A DNA stretch of 64,000 bases, taken from positions 25,128 through 89,127 of the forward strand of contig JAVJOG010000002.1 in assembly GCA_040216885.1 (NCBI GenBank), in the 5' to 3' direction. How positions within the stretch are numbered: the stretch's first letter is position 1; every line of letters starts with the position of its first letter. Positions 51,625-59,945 of this stretch are shown here, in pieces. This DNA is from Parvibaculum sp040216885 (GTDB taxonomy: Bacteria; Pseudomonadota; Alphaproteobacteria; Parvibaculales; Parvibaculaceae). The notes below the pieces were generated by a model, which had not been told where the DNA came from, did no database searches, and saw nothing but the letters and a program-made list of their open reading frames with translations. The translations under genes and the position numbers were made by a program.

Positions 51625-53181
51625 TCAGTCGTCTTTCTTTTTGGCGGCCGTCTTCTTTGCCGGTGCCTTCTTGGCGGCGGGTTTCTTGTCGCCCTCATCC
51701 TTCTTGGCTGCGGCTTTCTTGGCTGCCGGCATTTTCTCGGCAGGCTTTTTGGCGTCGGCCTTCTTCGCCGGCTTCTCGTCGCCGTGGTCATGATCATGAT
51801 CGTGATCGTGGTCATGATCATGATCGTGGTGATCGTGCTCGTCGGCGTCCGGGTCGGTGAAGAGTTCGTCGCGGCTCACCACCTTGTCCTGGACGTCGGC
51901 CAGTTCGGCGATGAAGTCGACGACCTTGTCCTCGAAGATCGGCGCACGCAGTTCCTGCACGGCCTGCGGGTTCTGCTGATAGTACTGATAGAGCTGACGC
52001 TCCTGACCGGGGAACTGGCGGGCACGCTCGGCGAGCGCCTGGTTCAGTTCCTGGTCCGTGACGGAAATGCTGTTCTTGTCGCCGACTTCCGCGAGAAGAA
52101 GACCGAGACGCACGCGGCGTTCGGCAATCTTGCGGTACTCGGCGCGGACGTCCTCTTCCGGCTCGTCGAGATCGGCGGCGGTCTTGTTCTGGTGCTGCAA
52201 CTCGTGCTCGAACTGCTGCCAGATCTGATTGAATTCCTGCTCGACCATCGTGGGCGGGAGTTCGAAATCATGAAGCTCGTCGAGCTTGTCCAGCATGGCG
52301 CGCTTCAGATGCTGACGCGACATGCGGGCATATTCGCCCTTCATCTGTTCGGCGAGCGCCTCGCGGAGCTTTTCCATGCTCTCAAGGCCGAAGCGCTTGG
52401 CGAGCTCGTCGTCGAGGGTGACTTCGGCAGGCGCCTTCACTTCCTTCACCTTCACATCGAAGACGGCATCCTTGCCGGCGAGATGCTCGGCACCGTATTC
52501 CGCCGGGAAGGTCACCTTCACTTCGACCTCGTCGCCCGCCTTCGTCCCGACGAGCTGCTCCTCGAAGCCCGGGATGAAGCGGCCGGAGCCGATTTCGAGA
52601 TTGGCGTCCTCGGCGGAGCCTCCCTCGAAGGCTTCGCCGTCGATCTTGCCGACGAAGTCGAGCGTCAGGAGATCGCCCTCTTCGGCCTTGGCGCCCTCTT
52701 CGCGGGGCTCGAAGTTCTTCTGGTTCTCGGCGAGGCGCTTGAGGGACTCTTCGATGTCCTCATCCTTCACCTCAGCCGTCAGGCGCTCCAGCGAAACCTT
52801 TGAAAAATCGGCCAGTTCGAAGGACGGGATAACCTCGAAGCTCATCTTGAAGGTGAGGTCCGACTTGCCGTCGATGACGTCCTGAATTTCGCCTTCGAGA
52901 TCGATCGAGGGCTGGAACGCAGGGCGCAGCGCCTCATCCTCTATGGCCTTCTGGCTGGTTTCGCCGACGGTTTCCTGGATCACGTCGCCCATGACCTGCT
53001 TGCCGAAGGTCTTGCGAAGGTGGCTGACCGGCACCTTGCCCGGGCGGAAACCCTTGAGCCGGACCTGCGTCTTCATTTCGTCGAGCTTTGCGCCGAGTTT
53101 CGCCTCCAGGTCCTGAGCCGGAACCTGAATTTTCAATTCGCGCTTCAAACCGTCCGCGTTCGTAACCGTGACCTGCATCAT
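51625..53181 (-). CDS. tig: Trigger factor with His/Asp and Lys/Ala tail
   Basis: Ribosome-bound chaperone. The conserved part (about 1-440) has the ribosome-binding signature GFRPGKVPVSHLRKTFG, the peptidyl-prolyl isomerase domain (about 150-250) and the helical arms. Unusual is the last 75 residues or so: ten histidines alternating with aspartate, then a Lys/Ala/Pro-rich tail (KPAEKMPAAKKAAAKK and similar) that resembles bacterial histone-H1-like proteins. E. coli trigger factor ends without either. The His/Asp run should bind metals such as nickel or zinc. The product has 518 residues; a second ATG one codon in is an alternative start. It precedes clpP by convention; here four genes intervene. 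Confidence 0.95.
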   Translation of the reverse strand: MMQVTVTNADGLKRELKIQVPAQDLEAKLGAKLDEMKTQVRLKGFRPGKVPVSHLRKTFGKQVMGDVIQETVGETSQKAIEDEALRPAFQPSIDLEGEIQDVIDGKSDLTFKMSFEVIPSFELADFSKVSLERLTAEVKDEDIEESLKRLAENQKNFEPREEGAKAEEGDLLTLDFVGKIDGEAFEGGSAEDANLEIGSGRFIPGFEEQLVGTKAGDEVEVKVTFPAEYGAEHLAGKDAVFDVKVKEVKAPAEVTLDDELAKRFGLESMEKLREALAEQMKGEYARMSRQHLKRAMLDKLDELHDFELPPTMVEQEFNQIWQQFEHELQHQNKTAADLDEPEEDVRAEYRKIAERRVRLGLLLAEVGDKNSISVTDQELNQALAERARQFPGQERQLYQYYQQNPQAVQELRAPIFEDKVVDFIAELADVQDKVVSRDELFTDPDADEHDHHDHDHDHDHDHDHDHGDEKPAKKADAKKPAEKMPAAKKAAAKKDEGDKKPAAKKAPAKKTAAKKKDD

Positions 53182-53211
53182 CCAATCCGTTTATTTGCCG
53201 GGCTTCCGGCC

Positions 53212-53296
<85 letters not shown>

Positions 53297-53410
53297 GAGA
53301 AGGGCTCTGGCGTGACCCTTCAAAGGCCGGCCGGTCCCCAAATTGGCGCTCTCTATATCAAGGGCACCGGGCGATTGCCAGCAAAAGCCGTGGTTTCCCC
53401 TGTAGCGGGC

Positions 53411-54913
53411 TCAAAGAGCCGCAAGAAGCTCCCGCAGGACGGCCGGGAGCATTTCCGGCAGGTCCTCGGAGATGAGGCCGGGACCGAAGTAGCCCCCTGC
53501 CTCGCCGTGGAGCCAGACGGCAGCCGACGCGGCCTCGAAGGGCGGCATTCCCTGGACAAGAAGGCCGAGGACGATGCCGGCCAACACGTCGCCCGAGCCC
53601 GCTGTCGCGAGCTCCGGACCGGCATTGCGGGCGATGGCGGCCCGCCCGTCCGGCGCGGCGACGACCGTGTCCGCGCCCTTGAGGACGACGACAGCCGCAG
53701 CCTCGGCGGCGGCCTTGCCGGCGCGGTCGAGCTTGGAGCCCCCCTCCTCCGCGATCTTCGGGAAGAGACGGGCGAACTCGCCTTCATGCGGCGTCATCAC
53801 GACGGGGCCGGCAAAGTAACCCTTGATGGCGACGAAGAGGTCGCGCGGGATTTCCGCAAATGACGTGAGCGCGTCCGCATCGAGCACAATGGCCGCGCCC
53901 GAGAGAAGCACGGCAAGCACATTGTCCCGCGTCTCCCAGCCGGTCCCGGCGCCGGGGCCGATCAGCAGGGCATTCTTGCGCTTGTCCTCGAGGATCGCCG
54001 TCAGCGCGTCCGCGCCGTCGAAAGGCTGGAGCATGATCGAGGTGAGGTGCGCCGCATTGACGAGCATCGCCGAGGGCGGCGAGGCGACCGTGACGAGGCC
54101 GGCGCCGGCGCGAAGCGCGCCGCGGGCGGCAAGCCGCGCCGCACCCGTGGTCGAGGCAGCACCCGAGACGACGACGGCATGACCCTTCGTGTATTTGTGA
54201 CTGTCGAGGCGAGGACGCGGAAAGGCGGCAGCCCAGAGCGGCGGTTCGTTGAGGAAGGTCTGCGGCGCGATCCCGTCCAGCACCGCGGCCGGAATGCCGA
54301 TATCCGCGACCTGCACCTCACCGCAATGGAGCCGGCCCGGCAATAGGACATGACCCGGCTTGGCGCGGAAGAAGGTGACGGTGAGAGCAGCGTCGAACGC
54401 AATGCCGCGCACCCTGCCCGCATCGCCGTCGATGCCGGTCGGCACGTCGATCGCGACGACAGGCACCCCGCTTTCATTGATGCGTTCGATTGCCTGCGCG
54501 GCCGCACCTTCCACGTCGCGGGCGAGCCCTGCGCCGAAGATCGCATCGACGACGAGCGCAGCACCGCGGCCGGCATCGCCCGTCAGCGGATGAACCGGGC
54601 CCGTCCAGCGATCCGCCGCGAGTTTTGCGTCGCCCTTCAATGCATCGCGATGCCCGAGCAGGAAGAGCGAGACCGGCCAGCCCTGCTCCGCGAGAAGACG
54701 CGCGACGACGAAGCCGTCGCCGCCATTGTTGCCCGGCCCGCACAGCACGGACACCGGTCCTTGCGGGAAGCGCTCGACGATTGCCTCAGCCACCGCGCGG
54801 CCCGCATTCTCCATAAGGGTAATGCCCGGCGTGCCGCGCTCGATGGCAAGCGCATCGGCGCGGCCCATCTCGGCGACGGAGAGGAGTTCAAGGGAATCGG
54901 CGGGTGCGTTCAT
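53411..54913 (-). CDS. nnr: Bifunctional NAD(P)H-hydrate repair enzyme
   Basis: Repairs damaged NADH and NADPH. The N-terminal half (about 1-220) is the NAD(P)HX epimerase domain with GPGNNGGDGFVVARLL; the C-terminal half is the ADP- or ATP-dependent dehydratase domain with the ribokinase-like motif NAGPELATAGSGDVLAG. The total of 500 residues matches fused NnrE/NnrD proteins. It stands between tRNA-Leu and a histidine phosphatase gene. Confidence 0.95.
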   Translation of the reverse strand: MNAPADSLELLSVAEMGRADALAIERGTPGITLMENAGRAVAEAIVERFPQGPVSVLCGPGNNGGDGFVVARLLAEQGWPVSLFLLGHRDALKGDAKLAADRWTGPVHPLTGDAGRGAALVVDAIFGAGLARDVEGAAAQAIERINESGVPVVAIDVPTGIDGDAGRVRGIAFDAALTVTFFRAKPGHVLLPGRLHCGEVQVADIGIPAAVLDGIAPQTFLNEPPLWAAAFPRPRLDSHKYTKGHAVVVSGAASTTGAARLAARGALRAGAGLVTVASPPSAMLVNAAHLTSIMLQPFDGADALTAILEDKRKNALLIGPGAGTGWETRDNVLAVLLSGAAIVLDADALTSFAEIPRDLFVAIKGYFAGPVVMTPHEGEFARLFPKIAEEGGSKLDRAGKAAAEAAAVVVLKGADTVVAAPDGRAAIARNAGPELATAGSGDVLAGIVLGLLVQGMPPFEAASAAVWLHGEAGGYFGPGLISEDLPEMLPAVLRELLAAL

Positions 54914-54967
54914 GGCCGCATCATAGCCATGTGATTGCGGCGGGGAATTGATGATTTCTGAATGCGC

Positions 54968-55549
54968 TCAATTCACCTTCGTGTCCGCCTCGCGGCCCTG
55001 CTCGACGAGCGCGAGGCTGTCGCCCTTCGTCTCGAAAACGGTGACGGAGCAATTGTCCGGCCGGAAAGTAACGAGGCGGTCATCGCCGGTCGCCACACCC
55101 GCCGCGACGTTGATCGCGATGAAATGGGAGAAGATGACGGTGTCGCCGGGCAGGCCCGTCAGGGCGTCGACGACGGATTGCCGCCAGCCCGCGAGATCGA
55201 CCTTGCCGCCGCCGGTGTTTTCCGGCGTCAGTGCTTCCGTCCAGGTGCCGCTCATGAGGCGGCGGAGCCATGGCCCGCGCGCATCCAGATCTTCGACGGG
55301 AGACGGGATTTCGGCAACGCGCGTTTCGATGACGGGCTCGCAGTCCCATGCCCTCGAGAGCGGCATGGCCGTCTCGCGGCAGCGGCGTAGCGGAGAGGAA
55401 AGGATGGGGAGTTTCTTCCCGACCCGCTTTTCGATCTCTCCGGCGGCGGCCTCGGCCTGAGCGCGGCCCTTGTCAGAGAGGCCGGGATCGGTGTCGGCGT
55501 CCCAGCCGGCGGCGGCCTCGCCATGGCGGATCATATAGATTGTGGGCAT
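54968..55549 (-). CDS. Histidine phosphatase family protein
   Basis: A 193-residue phosphoglycerate-mutase-fold phosphatase. The catalytic RHG motif is in MIRHGEAAAGWDADTDPGLSDKG at residues 7-10, a second arginine in SSPLRRCRET, and the later catalytic His in VIFSHFIAIN. The compact domain and DPGLSDKG form suggest a SixA- or PhoE-like phosphatase; the substrate is unknown. It ends 54 bases before nnr. Confidence 0.9.
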   Translation of the reverse strand: MPTIYMIRHGEAAAGWDADTDPGLSDKGRAQAEAAAGEIEKRVGKKLPILSSPLRRCRETAMPLSRAWDCEPVIETRVAEIPSPVEDLDARGPWLRRLMSGTWTEALTPENTGGGKVDLAGWRQSVVDALTGLPGDTVIFSHFIAINVAAGVATGDDRLVTFRPDNCSVTVFETKGDSLALVEQGREADTKVN

Positions 55550-55680
55550 ATCTCTCTTACCAGGCTGCAGTATCAGGATGCCCGTTTGTCGGCGAGCGGG
55601 GACAAGATTGCAAGGCGAGATGGCCAGACGGCGCGGCAGCCACTAGCCTTGTTACGGTGATTCCCGATGAGGAGGCTTCC

Positions 55681-56046
55681 ATGACCGAGACGCCATCGCC
55701 TGCGCCGCAACCCTCGCCCGGCGGCGAGATGGACGGACCCAAACTCGTCTACATCCTTTATTTCATCAGCCTGGTGGTCGGCGTGACCGGCATTGCCGGG
55801 GTGATCGTCGCCTATCTGAAACGCGGCGAGGCGGGCCCGGCCGCGACCTCCCATTACACGTTCCAGATTCGCACCTTCTGGATCGGACTCCTGTTCGCAT
55901 TCATCAGCGTCCTCACGATGGTGATCGCGATCGGCTGGTTGCTCGGGCTTGCAACGCTGGTCTGGTTCCTGGTCCGCGCCATCAAGGGGTTCATGCTGGC
56001 GGGCGAAGGCAAGCCCGTTCCCGATCCCGAAACCTGGCTCTGGTAA
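55681..56046 (+). CDS. DUF4870-like membrane protein (121 aa)
   Basis: Starts MTETPSPAPQPSPGGEMDGP with GGAGG five bases before the ATG. After a proline-rich cytosolic head it has three membrane helices (YILYFISLVVGVTGIAGVIV, FWIGLLFAFISVLTMVIAIG, and LLGLATLVWFLVRAIKGF) and the Y-x-x-x-Q-I/R-T-F segment HYTFQIRTFWIG typical of the DUF4870/Tic20-like group. Function unknown. Divergent from the histidine phosphatase gene. Confidence 0.85.
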   Translation: MTETPSPAPQPSPGGEMDGPKLVYILYFISLVVGVTGIAGVIVAYLKRGEAGPAATSHYTFQIRTFWIGLLFAFISVLTMVIAIGWLLGLATLVWFLVRAIKGFMLAGEGKPVPDPETWLW

Positions 56047-56056
56047 CGGACGTGAC

Positions 56057-56080
56057 GCTTCCCCGGCGTGCCGGGGAAGC
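56057..56080. terminator. Hairpin between convergent genes
   Basis: Perfect ten-pair stem GCTTCCCCGG (56057-56066) with CCGGGGAAGC (56071-56080), loop CGTG. It lies between the ends of the DUF4870-like gene and the PagL-like gene. No T-run on either side, so a bidirectional stop with Rho or a 3' stabiliser. Confidence 0.5.
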
Positions 56081-56088
56081 GCAGAGCT

Positions 56089-56640
56089 TCAGAAGGAGTA
56101 GCCGACGCGCATACCGATATTGGTGAGGCCGTCGTTCACGCTGCAGAGACCGGCATTCGAGATGTGTTCGATGCCCGTCAGGATGGAAAGGTTGGGCGCC
56201 ACACGGTAGCCGAGCGAGAGCGTCTCGTGGAAATTCCACCTGCAGCCATACTGGTTCTGGCCCGTCCGCGAGCCGTGGATACGGCCGTCATGGATTGCCG
56301 CGCCGAGGCTCGCGTCGATGAAGAACGGCGACTCGCCAAGATCGATCGTCCAGCCGAACGGATCGATGTAGGCGAGGCTCGTGTCGCCATTGGTGTTGAG
56401 CGTGCCGCCGAGGCGCGGACGCGGGTTGAAGGCCCAGGCGAGGAAGGACGGCGTGTCGAAGACGATTTCGCCCGTCAGGTCGAGACCATCGCTCTCATGC
56501 GCCGGTCCGAACATGTCATGCGCGTAAAAACCGCCGCGGACTTCATTCACGAAAGCCGAAGCCGGACTGGCAAAGACTGCGGGAATAAAGAGAGAGATCG
56601 CACCGGCGATGAGCCGCCGCGCAGAGATATTGATTTTCAC
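56089..56640 (-). CDS. PagL-like acyloxyacyl hydrolase family protein
   Basis: PagL-type proteins are small outer membrane beta-barrels that remove the 3-O-acyl chain of lipid A. The GTG at 56640 has GGAGG six bases upstream and gives 183 residues: a signal peptide (ISARRLIAGAISLFIPAVFA, cleaved near ASA), then eight strand-like segments, the active-site motif EHISNAGL (His and Ser as in PagL's His-Ser pair) and a C-terminal aromatic GMRVGYSF. A role in lipid A remodelling fits, but the substrate is not shown. It is monocistronic. Confidence 0.82.
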   Translation of the reverse strand: MKINISARRLIAGAISLFIPAVFASPASAFVNEVRGGFYAHDMFGPAHESDGLDLTGEIVFDTPSFLAWAFNPRPRLGGTLNTNGDTSLAYIDPFGWTIDLGESPFFIDASLGAAIHDGRIHGSRTGQNQYGCRWNFHETLSLGYRVAPNLSILTGIEHISNAGLCSVNDGLTNIGMRVGYSF

Positions 56641-56842
56641 AGACAACCTCCGACAGTCGGAATTGAGTTGGATGACCCTCGCACTCACACCCCAAGCCAT
56701 ACACGCTAGGGAGTCTGCACGCTCAACGTCAATATATGCCTAACGCTCTCGTTAACCTTGAGGAATCGGAGGATAGCACGCCTCCTGCCCGTTCCGGCAG
56801 GCGGAAATGACAACGCCGTGACGGGAATCCGGTTCCTGCAGC

Positions 56843-58399
56843 CTACTCGGGCGTAAAGATGTTAACGCTGCCATCGGCGGCCGAAGCCACCGTTCCCTGG
56901 CGTCCAAGCTGTTCCCGCTCCACCATATCCGCAAGGGTCGCCGGATCGTTCGGCGTATGGGCAACGAAGCGGGCGTCGTTCTCCGCAAGACGTCCAAAGA
57001 CGATCGCGAATTCCGGGCCGTTCCGGCCGTGAACGACCGTATAGGTTTCGATCTTCGCCTTGCCGTTCGGCTTTTCCTCGACCTTCGGGTGCTTCTCGGC
57101 GTCGATCTCGGCCTGGTAGGCGGCAGGATTCTCGCGCTCCCACTTGCCCTCGCGCGGTGTCGTCGAGTAGAGGCCAAGCCCGTGTTTGGTCACGTACCAG
57201 CCGTTCGAGGTGCAGAGCCCTTTCGAGCCCGGCCTGGCGCGGAGCTTGTCCATCATGGTGGCGATGGAGTGCATAACGTAGTTGTTGCCCGCCCCGCCGA
57301 AGTAAGGGAGGCCGCCGGTGACGGTAAGCGCCCGCGGGTCGCCGGAGGGAATGCCGAGTTCCTGGCGGCCGATCTGCACGGCTGAAGGGAAGCACGAATA
57401 GAGGTCGAAATAGTCGATCTCGCCGATATTCCAGCCGGACATGGCGAAGGCCTTCCTGCCCATCATGCGGATGGCGGGCGAGGAGTGGTAGTTCACGCGT
57501 TCGGTCGGGAACCAGAGATCGTTCGCGTCGGCGCAACCATGCAGGAACACCCACTTCTCCTGCGGCACGCCAAGCTCGCGCGCCTTCGCAACCGACATCA
57601 TGACGACGGCGGCAGCCTGATCGACCTGCATGATCGCGTTCATGTACTTGGTGTAGGGAAAGCCTATGTAGCGGTTGTCGTCGGTCGGTGTCGCGATCTC
57701 CTCCGGCGTGCGCGCGACAGGAAACCAGGCCTGCGGATGCTTCGCGGCGATCTCCGTGAACGGCGCCATCAGCTTGCCGATCTCGAGCTGGTGATCCTTC
57801 ACGCTGCGGCCGGCGGCCCCGCGGATCGCGTTCTCGAACATCGGGTAGATGTTGACCGGGAATTGCAGCTTGTGGCGCTTCTCGACCTCGGTGACGCCCG
57901 CCTTTTCATAACCGATGTCGATGCGCTCGCCGCCCGGGTTCTCGTCGTGCCAGGGGAGCTGTTTCCCCTGCCCCAGCGCGCGCATCATGGTGCCGAAGCA
58001 TTCGGACCCCGCGACCAGCGCGACATCCGTCTCGCCATTGGCGATGAGTTCGGCGGTATGGTTCACGAGCATCTGGGGCGTGTTGCCGCCGGTCGGTCCG
58101 TAGCAGGTCTTTGCCGGGTTCGCGCCGAGCATGTTGGCGAGCGTCTTCGCCGCGTTCGGGTAGCGCCCAAAGGGAAGACGCGCCGAGTCCGGGCTGTCGG
58201 TGATGAAGCGGACGGTGGTGACGTTGTCGACGGCTACCCAGAGCTTCTTGCCGAGGCCAGTGTCGGCGGCGGCGGCTTCCGCCGCATCCGCCATCAGATG
58301 CATTGGCGACTTCGCCTTCTCGACATCCTTTTCCTTCTGGACGAGCTGGCCGCAGCCCACCAGCACGGGCATGCGATCGTCGAGCTTGATGTCGGACAT
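56843..58399 (-). CDS. Thiolase-superfamily protein lacking the usual catalytic Cys
   Basis: A 518-residue protein of the SCP-x-like thiolase group, usually annotated as acetyl-CoA acetyltransferase. It begins MSDIKLDDRMPVLVGCGQLV with GGGAG upstream of the ATG at 58399. The segment where thiolases carry nucleophilic Cys reads GPTGGNTPQMLVN before the helix and VALVAGSE, so the Cys is replaced (by Gly or Asn, depending on alignment). The C-terminal NIGEIDYFDLYSCFPSAVQIG and GNNYVMHSIATMM segments fit the fold. Such members are known; their reaction is not settled. The C-terminal 110 residues are an extra domain. Probably in fatty acid or acyl-CoA metabolism. Confidence 0.85.
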   Translation of the reverse strand: MSDIKLDDRMPVLVGCGQLVQKEKDVEKAKSPMHLMADAAEAAAADTGLGKKLWVAVDNVTTVRFITDSPDSARLPFGRYPNAAKTLANMLGANPAKTCYGPTGGNTPQMLVNHTAELIANGETDVALVAGSECFGTMMRALGQGKQLPWHDENPGGERIDIGYEKAGVTEVEKRHKLQFPVNIYPMFENAIRGAAGRSVKDHQLEIGKLMAPFTEIAAKHPQAWFPVARTPEEIATPTDDNRYIGFPYTKYMNAIMQVDQAAAVVMMSVAKARELGVPQEKWVFLHGCADANDLWFPTERVNYHSSPAIRMMGRKAFAMSGWNIGEIDYFDLYSCFPSAVQIGRQELGIPSGDPRALTVTGGLPYFGGAGNNYVMHSIATMMDKLRARPGSKGLCTSNGWYVTKHGLGLYSTTPREGKWERENPAAYQAEIDAEKHPKVEEKPNGKAKIETYTVVHGRNGPEFAIVFGRLAENDARFVAHTPNDPATLADMVEREQLGRQGTVASAADGSVNIFTPE

Positions 58400-58436
58400 T
58401 GAAAGTCTCCCTGCGCGCGCTTTCAGGAGCGCATTT

Positions 58437-58495
58437 TTAGTTCGTGGTACTAACCAGTTTGAGCCCGAGAATAGCCGGTGAAAGCCCCTTGTCCA
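58437..58495 (-). promoter_or_regulatory. Promoter and candidate operator of the thiolase-like gene
   Basis: On the minus strand TGGACA (58495-58490), 16-base spacer and TATTCT (58473-58468). Just after the start point is a 17-base inverted repeat with arms TTAGT and ACTAA (58437-58453) and spacer TCGTGGT, the size and form of a TetR-family operator. Its place, +10 to +30, suits repression. No regulator gene is in the window. Confidence 0.5.
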
Positions 58496-58934
58496 GCGGG
58501 AGATAGGGAAACGGGATGACGCTGCGTCAGAAGGCGCATGCGAAAGTGCCGCGCGGACGAGTCCTGCGGTTCGGGCGAGAGATGGAGGGGACGCGGAGCA
58601 GGTCCGGTCGCGATCCTTGGTTGTTTGTATGAGCGGCCGAAGCTGCTCCGCGCGCGATGTTTTTGCCCCGATGCCCTCTGCCACCCAACAGCTTCAGGCG
58701 TCTTTCATGCAAAAGAAACGTGAAAGAGGCCGTCTTGCCGAGCGGATCCTAGTGTCCGCGCCCTTCACGCATCGGGAGCCCCGGGGCGCCGGGATGCGTT
58801 ACCTTCCCGGCGGCGCAGGCACCGCCCGGCTCTCCCGCACCGGACGCTCCGGATGCGCCCCTCCGGTGAGAACCGGTCCCACAAAAATGGGCGCGCTCAA
58901 GCAGAGGGGGATAAGTTTTTTCGCGAAGAGAAAG
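58496..58934. other. Intergenic region without a gene
   Basis: A 440-base stretch between sspB and the thiolase-like gene. It is GC-rich, with an imperfect hairpin ACGCATC/GATGCGT (58768-58774 and 58792-58798) and several short inverted repeats. Frames on both strands are open but show neither ribosome sites nor conserved protein features, so I see no gene. Confidence 0.5.
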
Positions 58935-59408
58935 TTACTTCTTCCGGAACGCGTCGAGGCTCACGACTTCGCCGGAGGTATCGGCCGCAGGCTCTTCGGG
59001 GTTCGAGGCTTCGACCGCCCGCTCTTCGGCTATGTTGGTGCCGGCGCTCACGCCCTCGACCTGGAATTGCAGACCGAACTGCACGCTCGGATCGAAGAAG
59101 CCCTGCACGGCCGAGAAGGGGACGACAAGACGTTCGGGAATCTTGTTGAAGGTGAGGTCGACCGAGAAACGCTCGTCGTTCACTTCGAGATTCCAGAACT
59201 GATGCTGCAGCACGATGGTCATTTCCTCGGGATACTGCGATTGCAGTTTCTCGGAAATGTCGACGCCAGGGGCATCGGTGCGGAAGGAAATATAGAAGTG
59301 ATGTTCGCCGGGCAGACCGTCGTCCCGCGCAATCTTCAGCGCGCGCCGCACGACACCTCGCAAGGCGTCCTGCGCCAGCACGTCGTATCGCATCAGGTCA
59401 TCGGCCAA
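58935..59408 (-). CDS. sspB: SspB family ClpXP adaptor
   Basis: Stringent starvation protein B-type adaptor that binds ssrA-tagged peptides and delivers them to ClpX. The 157-residue protein has the conserved fold part (DGLPGEHHFYISFRTDAPGV, and VLQHQFWNLEVNDERFSV), a flexible acidic linker (EEPAADTSGE) and the short C-terminal ClpX-binding tail VVSLDAFRKK. It is 170 bases from the tmRNA gene, so the tag source and the tag reader are neighbours here. Alphaproteobacterial SspB-alpha differs in detail from the E. coli type. Confidence 0.93.
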   Translation of the reverse strand: MADDLMRYDVLAQDALRGVVRRALKIARDDGLPGEHHFYISFRTDAPGVDISEKLQSQYPEEMTIVLQHQFWNLEVNDERFSVDLTFNKIPERLVVPFSAVQGFFDPSVQFGLQFQVEGVSAGTNIAEERAVEASNPEEPAADTSGEVVSLDAFRKK

Positions 59409-59578
59409 TTGTCGCTCCGTGAGACGTTGAGTCGCATTTGCTTCCGTAAGAACGATTCAATCAGCGTTTGGCTGCGAAATCCAGACGAACGCGGCAATCC
59501 GTGGGTTCCCTCCACCGGATTCTCGTCCATGTGGCGCGGGCGACACCGCTCTTGCGATGGACGACGCTGAATGAAAGT

Positions 59579-59897
59579 GGGGGCTTCTGTTGCCAGGTGC
59601 CCCCGAACCCCGCCTTACCCGGCTAAGGGCAAGGGCTTAGATCGAGGTTGTCGCACCGCTTAGGCGGCGAGACGTGCCTCAGCATAGTTGTCGTTGGCAA
59701 CTATAAAACGGCCCGATAACGGCGGGTACCATGCCGGGCAAAAAGACTGTCTTTACACCCTCGTCGATCCTGGTTCGCCCCCAAGGTCCCTGCCGCGACA
59801 GGGGAAAATGGTGGAGGCGCCGGGTACTGCCCCCGGGTCCGAATGGCTTATTTCACAGTCCGTTTATCGCCATAGCCGGACGGAAAACCGCCGGCAC
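59579..59897 (-). ncRNA. ssrA: Two-piece (permuted) tmRNA
   Basis: On the minus strand the acceptor piece comes first: it ends in the T-arm CCGGG-GGCAGTA-CCCGG, acceptor strand CGCCTCC, A and CCA (59812-59809). A 26-base insert (59808-59783) follows, then the coding piece begins GGGGGCG at 59782, which pairs with the acceptor strand. The tag frame (59698-59660) reads ANDNYAEARLAA and a TAA stop. The coding piece ends near a GGGGGC/GCCCCC hairpin at about 59579. This circularly permuted layout, cut into two RNAs, is known for alphaproteobacteria. The 5' end is set by the promoter at 59902-59929 and is approximate. Confidence 0.92.
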
Positions 59898-59901
59898 TCC
59901 T

Positions 59902-59929
59902 AATATAGGGCGTAATTTCCTTATTTGAA
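59902..59929 (-). promoter_or_regulatory. Promoter of ssrA
   Basis: On the minus strand TTCAAA (59929-59924), 16-base spacer, TATATT (59907-59902). Start near 59895, just before the acceptor piece. It abuts the 3' end of the dipeptidase gene (stop at 59946). Confidence 0.6.
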
Positions 59930-59945
59930 GTGTATTCGGCGGGGC

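Noticed and set aside
58538..59570. Open frames on the plus strand between the thiolase-like gene and ssrA
   Set aside because: Low-complexity Arg/Gly/Ser peptide and overlap with sspB on the other strand; no ribosome site.
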